64,000 nt of DNA from Takakia lepidozioides. Lineage: Eukaryota > Streptophyta > Takakiopsida > Takakiales > Takakiaceae. Shown here in pieces: positions 34,538 to 45,098 of this stretch (position 1 is the first letter of the stretch; every line of letters starts with the position of its first letter). The translations under genes and the position numbers were made by a program. The notes beneath the pieces are model-generated. The model was not told the DNA's origin. It did not search any database and saw only the letters and a program-made list of their open reading frames with translations. The stretch lies in the NCBI GenBank assembly GCA_030704615.1, contig CM060734.1:8246001-8310000 (forward strand), in the 5' to 3' direction.

Positions 34538-36128
34538 TCATGCGTTGCCAAACCCACAATACCGAGACATGTAGTAGTGGAGATGAAAACAAGAGATCGA
34601 ATCCTTCCCAACCTTTCCAATTTCATAAGCTTGTGCACGGACACGAACCATGTCAGGAATGAGTTCAGCTCCTTTGGTAGGAAGGTCATGCAAACCACCT
34701 GCACATCGCCACCTTTGATTCCCACGAGGCCCCAAGTCTTGGTTACCAATGTGTCGGGGGTCTTCCCTGAATCGTGGGTCATCAATAAGGTGGCTGGTCC
34801 ATCTACATGATCAAACACATCACACACATTAGAATAACATTCCAATGTAAATTGTAGCTTAACAAATGAAAGTACAAACAAGAGAAAACCATGAGCTTAC
34901 CCATGCAAACGTTCATACTCACGAAAGAAACGAGCAGGAACATGTGATCGACGATATCGACCGTTTTCATTAATCGTGCGAACTCGATGTCCATTCCAAA
35001 TCTTCACGTATTCATCAACAGCTTCTTGTAGTATGGGCATATATATGTCAATAAAAGATTCTCGTTGCCACGGATCGTCCATATCCAATAATCCATCATT
35101 GACCATTGCTTGGAAGCAATTTTTGTAGTAGAACATTACCTTCTCCCATAGATGCCGCCAAAAGTGTTCAATCCTCTAACGTGGTGATTACACCACACAA
35201 AGTATTAGGAATATGCACAACATTACACACTCAATGATTAATAAAGATGAACCAAGAAATATGACAGAAATGTAAAGTTGATATGCAAGATATAATTGTA
35301 TAGAACACTAACCTGATTGTGTGTAGAAGACCCAGTCAAGTACGGATTGGGTGTTTCAGAACGTGTGGCTTCAATGTGTTGTTTTATAAGAGAGTGCTCT
35401 ACTGCAAAATCAGATCGAATTCGTAAAGGTGCTCCAAACTTGGAAACTGCATCGTGATATCATTTGAAAATGGTTTTTTCTTTCTTGTTTCTTGCAACGT
35501 TCGCCCATAAAACAAAATGAGAGGCCCCATCAATGCCAGCATGTACTCGAAGTCCAAACATAACCAATTTGTCATAAGCTGCACCACGAATTGCACACAT
35601 GTTTTAGTTTGCCTACAATTTTGTGCGATATGTAATGCAAGAAAACGTCTTGCATGTGCATCTTCAAAGAACATTAAGATGCATGAGATAAAATACTTAC
35701 AGTCAATGTGCCATAGAGCCATAGGCATTGTCACATATACTGAGTCCTCCGAATTGCCTGTGCCCTTCTCCTACGCTCATAATGGTAGGGTGAGATGATT
35801 TTCAAAGCTTCCCCCACCTTCCTTCGAGGAATCCGCCAATTTGACCTCCTTAAGGCAGATTGCACTGTTCTCATTCCCCAATTTGTCCCATTCTCTTCAA
35901 TAGAAGTAACTCTTGAATCTTTTCACACAAGCGTTGGACACTCAATTGATGATGAACTTTGAAAGGAGACCCTTGGACTTCTGATAGCAATCTTCTCAAT
36001 GGTCGTACATCATCAAAAGAAAGGGCAGTGGCGATTGATTTCATTGTGGCACCCTCATTCAACATTGCTTCCACATAAAGTACTAAATCATCCACTACTT
36101 TGTCACCATCCAAATGGTTGTTTTCCAT
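34538..36128 (-). CDS. Integrase-type (rve fold) DDE transposase, four exons
   Basis: Exons on the minus strand: 36,128-35,701, 35,578-35,313, 35,175-34,901 and 34,802-34,538. All introns are short (98-137 bp) with GT..AG ends and compatible phases. Exon 1 encodes a helix-turn-helix-like N-terminus and ends MALWHID (first catalytic Asp). Exon 2 begins SYDKLVMFGLRVHAGIDGAS and has LRIRSDFAVEHSLIK (second Asp). The exon 2/3 join restores STHNQ/RIEHFWRHLWEKV, whose Glu is the third catalytic residue. Exon 3 continues with NDGLLDMDDP and EYVKIWNGHRVRT; exon 4 has DLPTKGAELIPDMVRVRAQA. Lesions: frameshifts near 35,895 and 35,722 and a TGA near 35,470. Confidence 0.75.
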
Positions 36129-36173
36129 GCTCACATGATCTGTCTTATCTCTGCTTAATAGCCCCAGTGCCAA

Positions 36174-36791
36174 TGCCTTCGACCTTGCCTTTGTTGTAAT
36201 TGTTTGTTGTTAATTCTGTAGTCACTGCATCCACTCACACATTCCCCATAGGACTTACGTCACTAAAGTTCACATAGGCTATCAAGTAGATGAACCAAAT
36301 GTACTTTGAAACAACAACTACTCTATCCTAAAATGTATTAGCAAACCACAGTACACAGTGTGGGCAGGTTGAAGACAAACCATGTGATCAAGCTCTTTCT
36401 TTCAGTGTGTGTGTTGAGGAGCGTTTGGTAACCCACTCTACTACCCCTAAAGTTCTCTCCTCAAAACTCATGAGTCACCTGCACGTACACAAGAACTACA
36501 GCTTTAGCTAAAATGATATCTTTATCAATGATTGGGGGAACTCATGCCAATATGGGAATGTGCTTACTCATGGGCAGATCTTGTCATTTGGTGATCCAAT
36601 AAGGCTTCCATCATACATAGCGCCACCACCGCTCCACCACCGCTCAACCCTAAACTTGTTGTTGCATTCTTCTCTCGTTACTTCTCTCTCCTCCAACTGA
36701 TTTGATCCTTTCACTTTTAGGGCACCTCTGCCCTAAAAACCCTTCATCACTTCATTTCTCTCTCCCTTTTCCTCGCTCTCGCTCTCTCTCT
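36174..36791. other. 5' flank of the integrase-type transposase
   Basis: No gene. Pyrimidine-rich (CTCTCTC) toward the right inverted repeat; probably promoter and leader of the minus-strand transposase. Confidence 0.4.
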
Positions 36792-37155
36792 AGTATATAT
36801 CTCTCCTTTAGGCTACGCGACTCATGTCGTGACTTAGGCCTTACCACAAGCAAAGGATGGACGGGCAGCAGGAATAGACGGGCCAGCATGTATATTCAGC
36901 TTATACTCTCGTATGTATATGTGTATACGATACATATATATATATACATATACATGATAATATATATTATATATTATATACAAAACTGCGTTAAAAAATT
37001 ATAGATTACAATTCAATTGAATCGCCAGTTGGCAATTCAATTGAATTGCAAATTAGGTTTAGTTCAATTGAATTGGCATCGCAATTCAATTGAATTGGCA
37101 TATGATCAAGTGAATTGCGCTGCATTTCACATCAAGGCCTTTTTGGAATTCCCTA
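36792..37155 (-). repeat. Right terminal inverted repeat
   Basis: Reverse complement of 30,198-30,572, differing by scattered substitutions and TA-run indels. It ends GGAATTCCCTA followed by the target duplication copy CACCCC. Confidence 0.95.
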
Positions 37156-37252
37156 CACCCCTTGTGCGGATGGATCCTTCACAACTCTGCAAATCAAAAC
37201 AACCCCATGGTAGTTAGAGTATTACCAACATGAATGCATACATTTACCGCCA

Positions 37253-37519
37253 TCAATGCATGCTGTGACGCTTCACAAAACAGGTACCCAAACACACAGC
37301 TATGTCTCCACGGGCTTGACAATAGTACTTTTGTCTGCAACCACACTCCACACACTTTCTTCGCCTAGAACTTTTTAAGGAGCAATGTAGAGCTCCTAGT
37401 TTTGGGACTGAACTCCTTGGCTGGACTGTTGTCTTGGGACCAACCCACCCACAAGTCAGTCCATTGGTAACCTCTATGTTGAAAAGAAGATGTGATCTAG
37501 GGATGCGGCCCCTTCTTTT
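37253..37519 (-). pseudogene. piggyBac-like transposase C-terminus with Cys-rich finger
   Basis: The minus frame reads MKRRGRIPRSHLLFNIEVTN then RRKCVECGCRQKYYCQARGD and CLGTCFVKRH. The spacing C-x2-C...Y.C..C....C...CF..H is that of the C-terminal zinc-binding domain of piggyBac transposases, which helps bind the terminal repeats. The frame is cut at 37,519 by the CACTA element. Joining across the 3-bp target duplication at 43,356 continues it in the same frame as LVNSYLIYLAF, so the two were one exon before insertion. Confidence 0.75.
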
Positions 37520-37566
37520 CACTACAACACCCCATGGGATTTCTAACTAGCGAGGTTTCACTATCA

Positions 37567-37749
37567 CTTGAGCAGGTAGCCGAGTGGTTGGGTGTTTGTG
37601 CCTGCCTGTGCATAACCTAGGTGATCCTGGGTTCAATCTTTCAACATGTTCCTTCAGACCGTCCATTGGGCCCTCCATGGCCTGTGTATTGAGCAGTAGG
37701 CTCTGTAAATTCACTGGACGTTAAAGAAACTTTATCTTATCTTTATCAT
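37567..37749 (+). mobile_element. tRNA-derived SINE, intact, with 11-bp target duplication
   Basis: Flanked by identical TTTCACTATCA at 37,556-37,566 and 37,750-37,760. The head carries an A box (TAGCCGAGTGG at 37,577) and a B box (GGTTCAATC at 37,630), spaced as in tRNA genes, resembling a Leu/Ser-type tRNA. The 3' end is ACTTTATCTTATCTTTATC rather than poly(A). A 3' tail fragment of the same family lies at 24,568-24,617 on the other strand. Internal RNA polymerase III promoter is inferred from the boxes. Confidence 0.85.
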
Positions 37750-38002
37750 TTTCACTATCAACACATTTCACTATTATTTTCACTATATAGTTAAGAATTG
37801 CTGAAAAGACACTAAACTCACTATGTAATAGTTACACATTTCACTACAGTAATGAAATGTGTAACTATCTGGTTTCCTGACTAGACAGTGACATGTGTAA
37901 TTGACAATAATATAATTAAAAATATTGAATAATTTCAGAAAACACCAGTGAAAATGTTGACTGCAGTTTGACTAGAATGGCACTAAACTTGTGAAATGGT
38001 TG

Positions 38003-38435
38003 TAGGTTGGTAAATAACAGTAGGAAAAACAACTATAAATTAATGGTATGACATGTCGGGTGAATCTCAGTGAAATTGACCGCCAACTCATAACTTCTGA
38101 TATTTATGATATTTCAATAGCTAATTGTAGTGGCAATTTTTTCAAAGCAATGTGATTTAAATATATATAAACATTTGGATATTTTCAACTAAAGACCACA
38201 TGTGGCTTAAATAATACTTAGGTTGGTAAATAACAGTAGGAAAAACAACTATAAATTAATGGTATGACATGTCGGGTGAATCTCAGTGAAAATGACCGCC
38301 AACTCATAACTTCTGATATTTATGATATTTCAATAGCTAATCGTAGTGGCAAATTTTTCAAAGCAATGTGATTTAAATATATATAAACATTTGGATATTT
38401 TCAACTAAAGACCACATGTGGCTTAAATAATACTT
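38003..38435 (+). repeat. Tandem duplication, two 216-bp copies
   Basis: The block beginning TAGGTTGGTAAATAACAG and ending GGCTTAAATAATACT is present twice in direct succession (from 38,003 and 38,219) with only a few differences. It is a recent slippage or unequal-exchange event inside the CACTA element. Confidence 0.95.
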
Positions 38436-38439
38436 AAGC

Positions 38440-41400
38440 AGTTCACACATTCAAAGTGACAATATATCAAGGAATAAACCATTGGAAAAATCCATAGATT
38501 TTTGGTCGAAGGCCAAAAATGAAAACTAGGTATGGATGGGCAGTATTGTGAGTATTGTGAGCCCTCTGGCTATTCCCTCAAAACCTACGTTAAATAGGTG
38601 TCATATGACCAAGATATGGCCAAACTGACAATGTATAATTTAAATCTGACCTTATGAATTTAAAAAAATTAAACAATAAATGTTTAAAAAATGTTAATTC
38701 CGCATTCATTACAGTAATTTGAAATTTTGGCTTAGAATCATATAATTGACTAACTACTAAAATCTTTCATTATACCTAGGGAACATGACTCACCTATACA
38801 CGTGGCACAATATGAGTGGATGAAGAGTGCGTGGTACTAGCTACATGGGATACACAATCATGGACACTTTTTTACTTAACCTCTTCCTCTTCAGTTTAGC
38901 GAAGTCCTACATGTGCAATCTTATGTGAATATCTGTATGAGCGGCCGTACCACACCAGGGGCACACCAACGGCACGGACGTGGACGTTGCATGCTAGGGA
39001 TTGTTGGATGATATAGGTCCATGTCACCAAGCGGCAATGAACTGGCTATCACACTGTAGCAGCAGCCCAGCGGCCAAAAACTCGGTAGGGGAGCACGAGG
39101 GGGTGGGAGAGCACAGCTTCGCCATGGCGGGAGAATCACTTCACGACAAAGTGTTTTCCTAAAATTGTGGATTTCCAGGGAACACTGCCTGGAAATCCGT
39201 ATTTCACGGTAATGTGACATGTAGGCGCCAGGTGGGAGCCTCTCCGTCGGCAGCAGCCGCTAGTGTGGTAGGCAGAGCGACACACTGCCCTCCCTTAAAC
39301 CAATAGGAGGGCCCGAAATTGAGTGCCCCTCTTGCCGCTAGTGGCCCTTAAGTCCTAGAATGTGTGGTTCATGGATAGTGTATTGTGTGTGTAATCTTTG
39401 AAGGTGGTTGAGCTAGCTTTTCTCATGCACAGAAGAGTCTGTTGTCACTCTATCACAAACCGCAACATAACTAGGGTTTTGTAGATTTTGAGAGTTGGTG
39501 GATAGTGGTGCAGCAACTATGTTCGGTCCTCAAGAGCATCGTGGCTTGATGAGAATACCACAAGGATGAAGGGGCAACGCTTTGGAGTAGAAGACAGGTA
39601 GTCCATCTTACAAATGTGGGCTCTTGATCCTATATCATGGTTTGATATATTTTTTAATTCTTGGGAGGGTCAACTTGGTCTTAGGAGGCCAAGTTTCTAT
39701 GGCAAATGGCTGCTCAGCTGCACCGAACTTCATGCAAGTCCGTCTGAAGAACAGTTTCGATATCAAGGTTGAACTTCCAAGAGGAGTTCTTTAAAGAATC
39801 AACTGAAGTAGCTCTTTCCGGTTCACACATTTCAGCTCGAATTTGTCCTGCTTTGTATCCAGTGCCACCCTAAATAGACCAAACCAACAGCTGTTGTCAC
39901 GAAGAAGCTCATTAGCAAGATTGAAGCGCCAAGTGCCGCCAGTCTAAAAGGATTCGTTCTCTAATCAAGGCAACAACCATCGCCGCCCATGTATGATCGT
40001 CGTCTCCATCTTAAAGTCCTTCGCTCTTTCACAAGGTTTATCCTCCATTTTTCATGTTAGATGCCAGTACCCATCGTTGATATTGTCTACCAAGTGTGTG
40101 CTCCTGGTGCTTTCAGGAAAGCGAATGCTTCCTTCACCATAGAACCTTCTATTTTATGAATCTAGACATCCTTCATAGACACTATTGCAATTCTATCAAC
40201 AAACTTTCCTGCATGCTCTTGAAATTCCTCAAGAGATAAGAGATGGTGCAAGTTGATTAGGTTTATTTCCTAGTTTTACAAACGAGGATCAGCGCACTTT
40301 GTCTCAGGAGGCCAAGTTTAAATGTATGGCTACGCCTTATGAGCTGCACCACACGTGGTAATATTTCTCCCCGTGCAGGCTGACAAACTGAGATCAGCTT
40401 AGTATAGACACAAACAGCACACACAAGAGGTCATTTAGGGTTGATGGTTGAATGTCGAATCTTTCTCCATGGTTGAAAGATAAACGAGCTGTTTTCTTGA
40501 GACGGGGTCAAGGACAATGTGGTGAGGGCACCTTCCTTATCAACACATTTCAGCCTGTTTTGCCTTCGTATCAGAATCGTCCCTATTTTCTCATTCTATA
40601 TGGATATATGGAGTGTATGTGGATTCAGATCCATCCCAAATTAGGACCGGATTTCAAGCACAAAATTACCTGAGCTCTTGGGACTTCAAAGCTGACTAAG
40701 ATGTGTTGCGAGCCTGAAACTTCCTCATCTGTAGGCAACTGGGTGTGTGATTCCTTGCATAGATCCATAGCGCATGATACGATGGTCACGAGAGTACAAG
40801 GGAGCGGAGGGATAGTGAGCTGGAAGACAAGGCAGCTGTAGAGATGAAGGAGTAGGAGGTGGCGCACACAGAGAAGAACTATTGACTTACGTATTCTTAT
40901 GAAGAAAAAGTTATCACTGATGCAGATTTTGTGCACCTTCAAGTGGTCACTGTTTATTCCTTGTGGATGGTATCTTGTCAGCAGTAGCATTCAGGTGTAG
41001 AATTATGATAACTGAGCCGGAAGGCCACTGGAGAATAGTGTACAGTCTAATGAGTTGAGAGTTATGGATTTTCAAAGATGAGGGTTCAGGACTGTGATCC
41101 TGCATTTCACGTGCTTTTAAGGACCTACGGATTATTCCTGACTGATGAATTATTCTATCCATTTCCGTTTTAGTGTAGTATCACGATATATAAATTGAGA
41201 GAAGGATTATGGTGAGCAGTCAGCTCGTTTGGTCAAGAGTATCGGAATTTCAAAGACGCCAGTTTAATACTGTGACAGCAGTTTACATGACAGTTTACTA
41301 AGTCGATTATCAAGAGAGATAGTCAGCGCTTCCTGAGATTCTCTGTTCTGAAGAGAGAGAGAGGATAGGGCAGTGAGAGGGTATGCTTTGGGTACATAAG

Positions 41401-41813
41401 CATAGTTCAGCATTTCCAAATAGACATTAGTGACACTAGTAATGCCCTATGTCTGCAAGGCTGATCTTTGGAATGTGGGAATGCCCTCTTGAAAGTCTGG
41501 ATGATCTGTGCATGAGGGAAGGAGAAAATCAGAGAATCCTCACAATCTTACGTCATAAGGAGGCATTGACCATTGAGATGCTAGTATCTGTTGGCACCCA
41601 CTGGCATAACACCAGCAAGGGGTACCTACTGTAAATGAGGAGGGGAACGCTGTGGATATGCAATCACGAAATCACTACGAATTGAGAAGGGACATCGTGC
41701 CATTACTGTCTTCTCTTCCGTTGCGGCAATTGTGGCACCAATCAATGGTTGGAACTTTGAACGCATAGTGGGAAAAGGTAGGGTGTACGTGAGAGCCCTG
41801 TTTTCACACCACA
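38440..41813. other. CACTA interior, no gene recognised
   Basis: Many short ORFs but no domain. 38,930-39,330 is GC-rich and differs from its surroundings, so it may be captured host DNA. The rest looks like intron or decayed sequence. Confidence 0.4.
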
Positions 41814-41844
41814 ATGTGACAATTGCAGGATAATATTCCTAGCA

Positions 41845-41925
41845 TGGATATGGGATGGAGGCTTTGGAGACCTACGAGCAAGTGATGCAGGAAAGGGTGA
41901 AACCTACAAGTATGATCGTCTTGTG
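41845..41925 (+). pseudogene. PPR-gene scrap inside CACTA element
   Basis: In one frame a QHGYGMEAL...TYEQVMQE-like piece of a PPR motif is seen, with a frameshift between halves. It resembles the scrap at 11,950-12,045, so both may stem from related PPR genes. Confidence 0.5.
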
Positions 41926-42639
41926 TGGTCCGTATTGTACCCCTAGTTGTTGAGAGAAGTTAGAATCTCGCTTTGCTCTGCAAAAATTGCTTTTACTGTT
42001 CGTATCAAGGTCTTTTCCTTGGAGTTAGTAAGGTACTTAGGAGGGTTGAGAAACTGTGGTGTTCCCTGGTTGAGGTTACAGATCACTACTCCAAAATCTC
42101 TAGACTAGAGACATAAGTTGGTTTAACATCTGTGTAAGTTTCGACATGTTCATATGTTCATCATTGTCACTAAAGTCCAATGGAGCCCAAAGTAACTTGC
42201 ATGAATGTTGTTGAAAGCTTACTAACATTCATTTGTCACGAACTAGGTTAACAGGCATAATCAAGGCTGGAAATAGGGAGTCATACCAGAAGCTGAAGAG
42301 ACTTATGACTAAGCCAAGGAAGCAAAACAATTAAAATGCGACTGACATACTAGTATACATGTTGGGAAATGCTGTAGAGTTTGGAAAATGTTGTGGTGTA
42401 GATGCTTATATGCATGTCTGCTGACTAATTGAAAATGAGTGGCCGTGCTTTGAAAAAACAATGAGGAGGCTATCAAGGAAGATCATGTTGGTTCACAGGC
42501 TCTATGGAAGTTCAAACATTTGAGCTAGATGTGAAGATATCTAACATGCAGCACTATAGATGATGGTTTGGGATAACATATTAGGATCTCTTGCTGACAT
42601 TTTAGGTGCATTAATTTCTATAAAACAATTGTAAACCAA

Positions 42640-43353
42640 ACATTTGCATATTTAATTATTGACTGTACAGTCAAATTTTGGCACTATGGTCTTCTTTTGT
42701 AGCGATCTGCATGGTTATTGTATTTACTATTGGATGAAATTTATAGCTATAGTGCGAGATTTATCTACTATGGATAGTTATGTGTTTCACCCAAGCTTGT
42801 GCAGTCAAATATTTTATTATATACCTCCCACTACCGCGTTCATTTCAGTGAAATTTTTATATAATCATAATGAAATATTTTCTCCCTACATTATACGATG
42901 GAATTTTCAACTAAGCCATTTCACTATATAGTGCTACATATAACAACAATTGCATACCTCACAGTCAAAAATTTCATTATCAGTATTATTCATAACCACA
43001 ATAATAGACTTTCTTACTAAATAAGAGTATGACACGTGGAATTTTACTCAACCACCATAAACCACTCATAGTTTCAATATTCACTATCGTAATCTCACTC
43101 ACATGGTAATTAGTTGACATGTGGCTCGTGTAGTGAAGTTGTTCACTATATGGATAGTGAAATATTTTACTATATATTACTGACCCAGCTAGACCACAGT
43201 GAAATAATTTCACTGGCACATTCGACTGTCTTTCCTTCACTGCATGCCCGAAATGACTCGCCCTTTGTCACTATCTGGTTTTATGGTAAAAATGGTACTT
43301 TCGACTATTTTGGCAGTGAATCAAATAGTCGAAAATCCCGCATCATTGTAGTG
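42640..43353. repeat. CACTA right subterminal region
   Basis: AT-rich, with repeated TTTCACTAT, ATAGTGAAA and TTCATTAT motifs. Its last 170 bp, read in reverse, parallels the left end of the MITE at 6033. Confidence 0.7.
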
Positions 43354-43356
43354 TTT

Positions 43357-44640
43357 CATGAAAGCAAGGTATATCAGGTAGGAGTTGACTAAGGCCGTAT
43401 CCACCGAGTGGAAGTACAACCTGTGCCACCACTTGTGGTCTTGCTGGATGGGTGTTCACATACTTGTGGGGATCAAAAAGTGTCCTAAGTCTAGATATTA
43501 TTGGAAGGCCACAAGCGAATTCTTCAAATGTCCTGCCATAACTTACATTATGAGTCATAATCGTTGTGAGGGGATTTTGCGTTGTCTTCATCTTGTTGAT
43601 AATGCTTCGGTGGTTGTAGATAGTACAACCCTTGGTTATGATAAGTTGGCCAAGACAAGGTGGTTGATAGATGCTCAAAATTTCTTGTATGCTTATCAAG
43701 TTTGGCAACCCGAGCAGAATCTGTGTGTAGATAAAATGATGGTGAAGTATAAAGGTAACTTGGTACTCTAAACTACAACAATACATGAGCAAGAAGCCTG
43801 TCAAGTGGGGAATTACATTTGGTGTTTGGCTGGAGGTACTTCAAGGTATGTGCATCAAATGGAGGTCTATCTTGGTAAAGAAGAAGATGTGGACTTGGCA
43901 CATGATATGGGATACTCTATGGTGATCAGGTTGTTGTCTGGATTTGAGGTAAAGGACCATATTGTCACAATGGACAATTTTTTCTCCAGTCCCTTATTGT
44001 TTTATGACCTTCCTGCAATTAGCATATATGCTACTCGTAGTGTGAAGACAATTTGTGTGGGATTCCTTTCATGTTTGAACTTGGGGAAAAGAGGAGAAAG
44101 AGGCAGACTTATGTACCAGATGCATATATCTAACAAGCTGGCTACATTATCTTGGTTTGATAACAAGTGTGTGAATCTTTTGAGCACTGCTGTAAGCCCC
44201 GTGGCTGAGAACTGCTTCATTGAGCGGTGGCACAATGGTGCCCGCCGTCTAGTCCCCACCTCCCCCATTGTGAAGCATTACCAGCAACACATGAGTGCAA
44301 GACGTGCAAGACCAGTTGCGGAGGTATTACTCAGAAGGGTTGCAGCCAACTTACTGGAAGAACACCCTTCATGCAGAGGTTTCAAAGCTTGCTCCTCGAA
44401 ATGTTGGGCAGAGGGGCCAAGGTCACATTGTTGGGAACCTGCCACCGGCTCGTGCATATTGTTGGCACTTGATCCATGCTTGCGAAGGTTTCATGCAGCA
44501 ATCGGTGCATGTCCACGCATTCATCGAGAGTCCCTGTGGCCCGCAAAGCGTCCTCCCCACAATTGCCATTTTCCTCTTCTGAGGAAGTATGTCCACTACT
44601 TTCCTATCCACCCGACTAGAAATGTCAATACATCTTTGTG
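43357..44640. pseudogene. piggyBac-like transposase core, inverted within its own gene
   Basis: Plus strand 43,445-44,355 encodes the piggyBac core: HNRCEGILRCLHLVDNAS, GYDKLAKTRWLID, NLCVDKMMVKYKG (first catalytic Asp), HIVTMDNFFSSPLLFYD (second Asp), then VQDVQDQLRRYYS. Minus strand 43,444-43,357 encodes the part that should follow, HKWWHRLYFHSVDTALVNSY, continuing across the CACTA insertion into the Cys-rich C-terminus. Minus strand 44,590-44,390 reads SEEENGNCGEDALRATGTLD, an acidic stretch like a piggyBac N-terminus. The simplest reading is a ~0.9-kb inversion of the core. Compensating frameshifts lie near 43,770 and 43,805. Confidence 0.7.
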
Positions 44641-44650
44641 AATGTGCAGA

Positions 44651-44882
44651 AGACATAGTATAACCACATGGCACGTTGCACAAATATCCTCACACCGCGT
44701 GGCAACCTGTAAAGCCAAACCTGTGAAATATTATACACTGATATAAGTTTACTCACACCCTTGGTGATTTCCCATAGTACGTGGAAATTGCCACAGTGGA
44801 CATGTAAGCAATTTCACACATGTATGACATATTTGACACTATCTAGTGTCCAAATGTCAATTCATATCCACGTGGCAATATA
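44651..44882. other. Gap between piggyBac remnant and next CACTA end
   Basis: No gene and no piggyBac right terminus recognised; CACGTGG-type motifs occur twice. Confidence 0.35.
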
Positions 44883-45065
44883 CACTATAAGAAAAATGGG
44901 GGGTTAGCGACGCCGTGGCGTCGCTAAAGCCCCCTTTTGGGGCGGGGTAGAAACCCCAGATTACGATGCCAGGGCGTCGCAGAGGCGTCACTAGAATATC
45001 ATCGCTAATTTGCGATGTAGGGGGTCGCTAGGTAACGTCGGTGCGACTTGCGACCCCTGGACGTC

Positions 45066-45098
<33 letters not shown>

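Larger units (their letters stand above)
30198..37155 (-). mobile_element. 7-kb TIR transposon with integrase-type (IS3EU/Ginger-like) transposase
   Basis: Long terminal inverted repeats of ~370 bp begin TAGGGAATTCCAAAAAGGCC on both ends and are near-identical. Flanks are GAAGACACCCC on the left and CACCCCTTGTG on the right. The target duplication is either CACCCC (6 bp, element starting TAGGG) or ACACCCCT (8 bp, element starting AGGG). The minus-strand transposase at 36,128-34,538 has an rve-type catalytic domain. The element contains a LINE fragment and a tandem repeat on its left half. From memory, IS3EU elements are reported with 6-bp duplications, which would fit. The near-identical termini indicate recent insertion. 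Confidence 0.85.
37520..43353. mobile_element. Non-autonomous CACTA element, 5.8 kb
   Basis: The left end CACTACAACACCCCATGGGA and the reverse complement of the right end CACTACAATGATGCGGGATT are matching inverted termini. TTT flanks both sides (37,517-37,519 and 43,354-43,356), the 3-bp duplication typical of CACTA elements. Subterminal TTTCACTAT/ATAGTGAAA motifs are dense at both ends. No transposase was found. The interior holds a SINE, a 216-bp tandem duplication, a PPR scrap and unassigned sequence. The insertion point lies inside the piggyBac-like transposase reading frame. Confidence 0.85.
29250..44650 (-). mobile_element. piggyBac-like transposon split by two later insertions
   Basis: The left end is TTAA followed by CCCTTAAGCGCCC (29,250), the form of a piggyBac terminus at its TTAA target. 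Moving right, the element is interrupted by the integrase-type transposon (30,198-37,155). It resumes with the Cys-rich C-terminus of a piggyBac transposase on the minus strand (37,253-37,519), is interrupted by a CACTA element (37,520-43,353), and resumes again in the same minus-strand reading frame. It then carries the catalytic core in inverted orientation and an acidic N-terminal-like segment. Without the insertions the remaining sequence is about 2.6 kb, normal for piggyBac. The right GGGTTAA end was not found before the next element at 44,883. Confidence 0.65.

Noticed and set aside
37567-37749. tRNA gene
   Set aside because: A and B boxes are present but no acceptor stem or full cloverleaf could be paired, and the unit has target duplications and a SINE tail.
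6033-43353. One 37-kb CACTA element between the matching ends at 6.03 and 43.35 kb
   Set aside because: Each end has a closer partner (6,686 and 37,520), and the 37,520/43,353 pair has a TTT duplication.
43385-43771. Minus-strand ORF 43,343-43,804 as a gene
   Set aside because: It is mostly antisense to the piggyBac core; only its last ~30 codons' region matters, and in a different frame.
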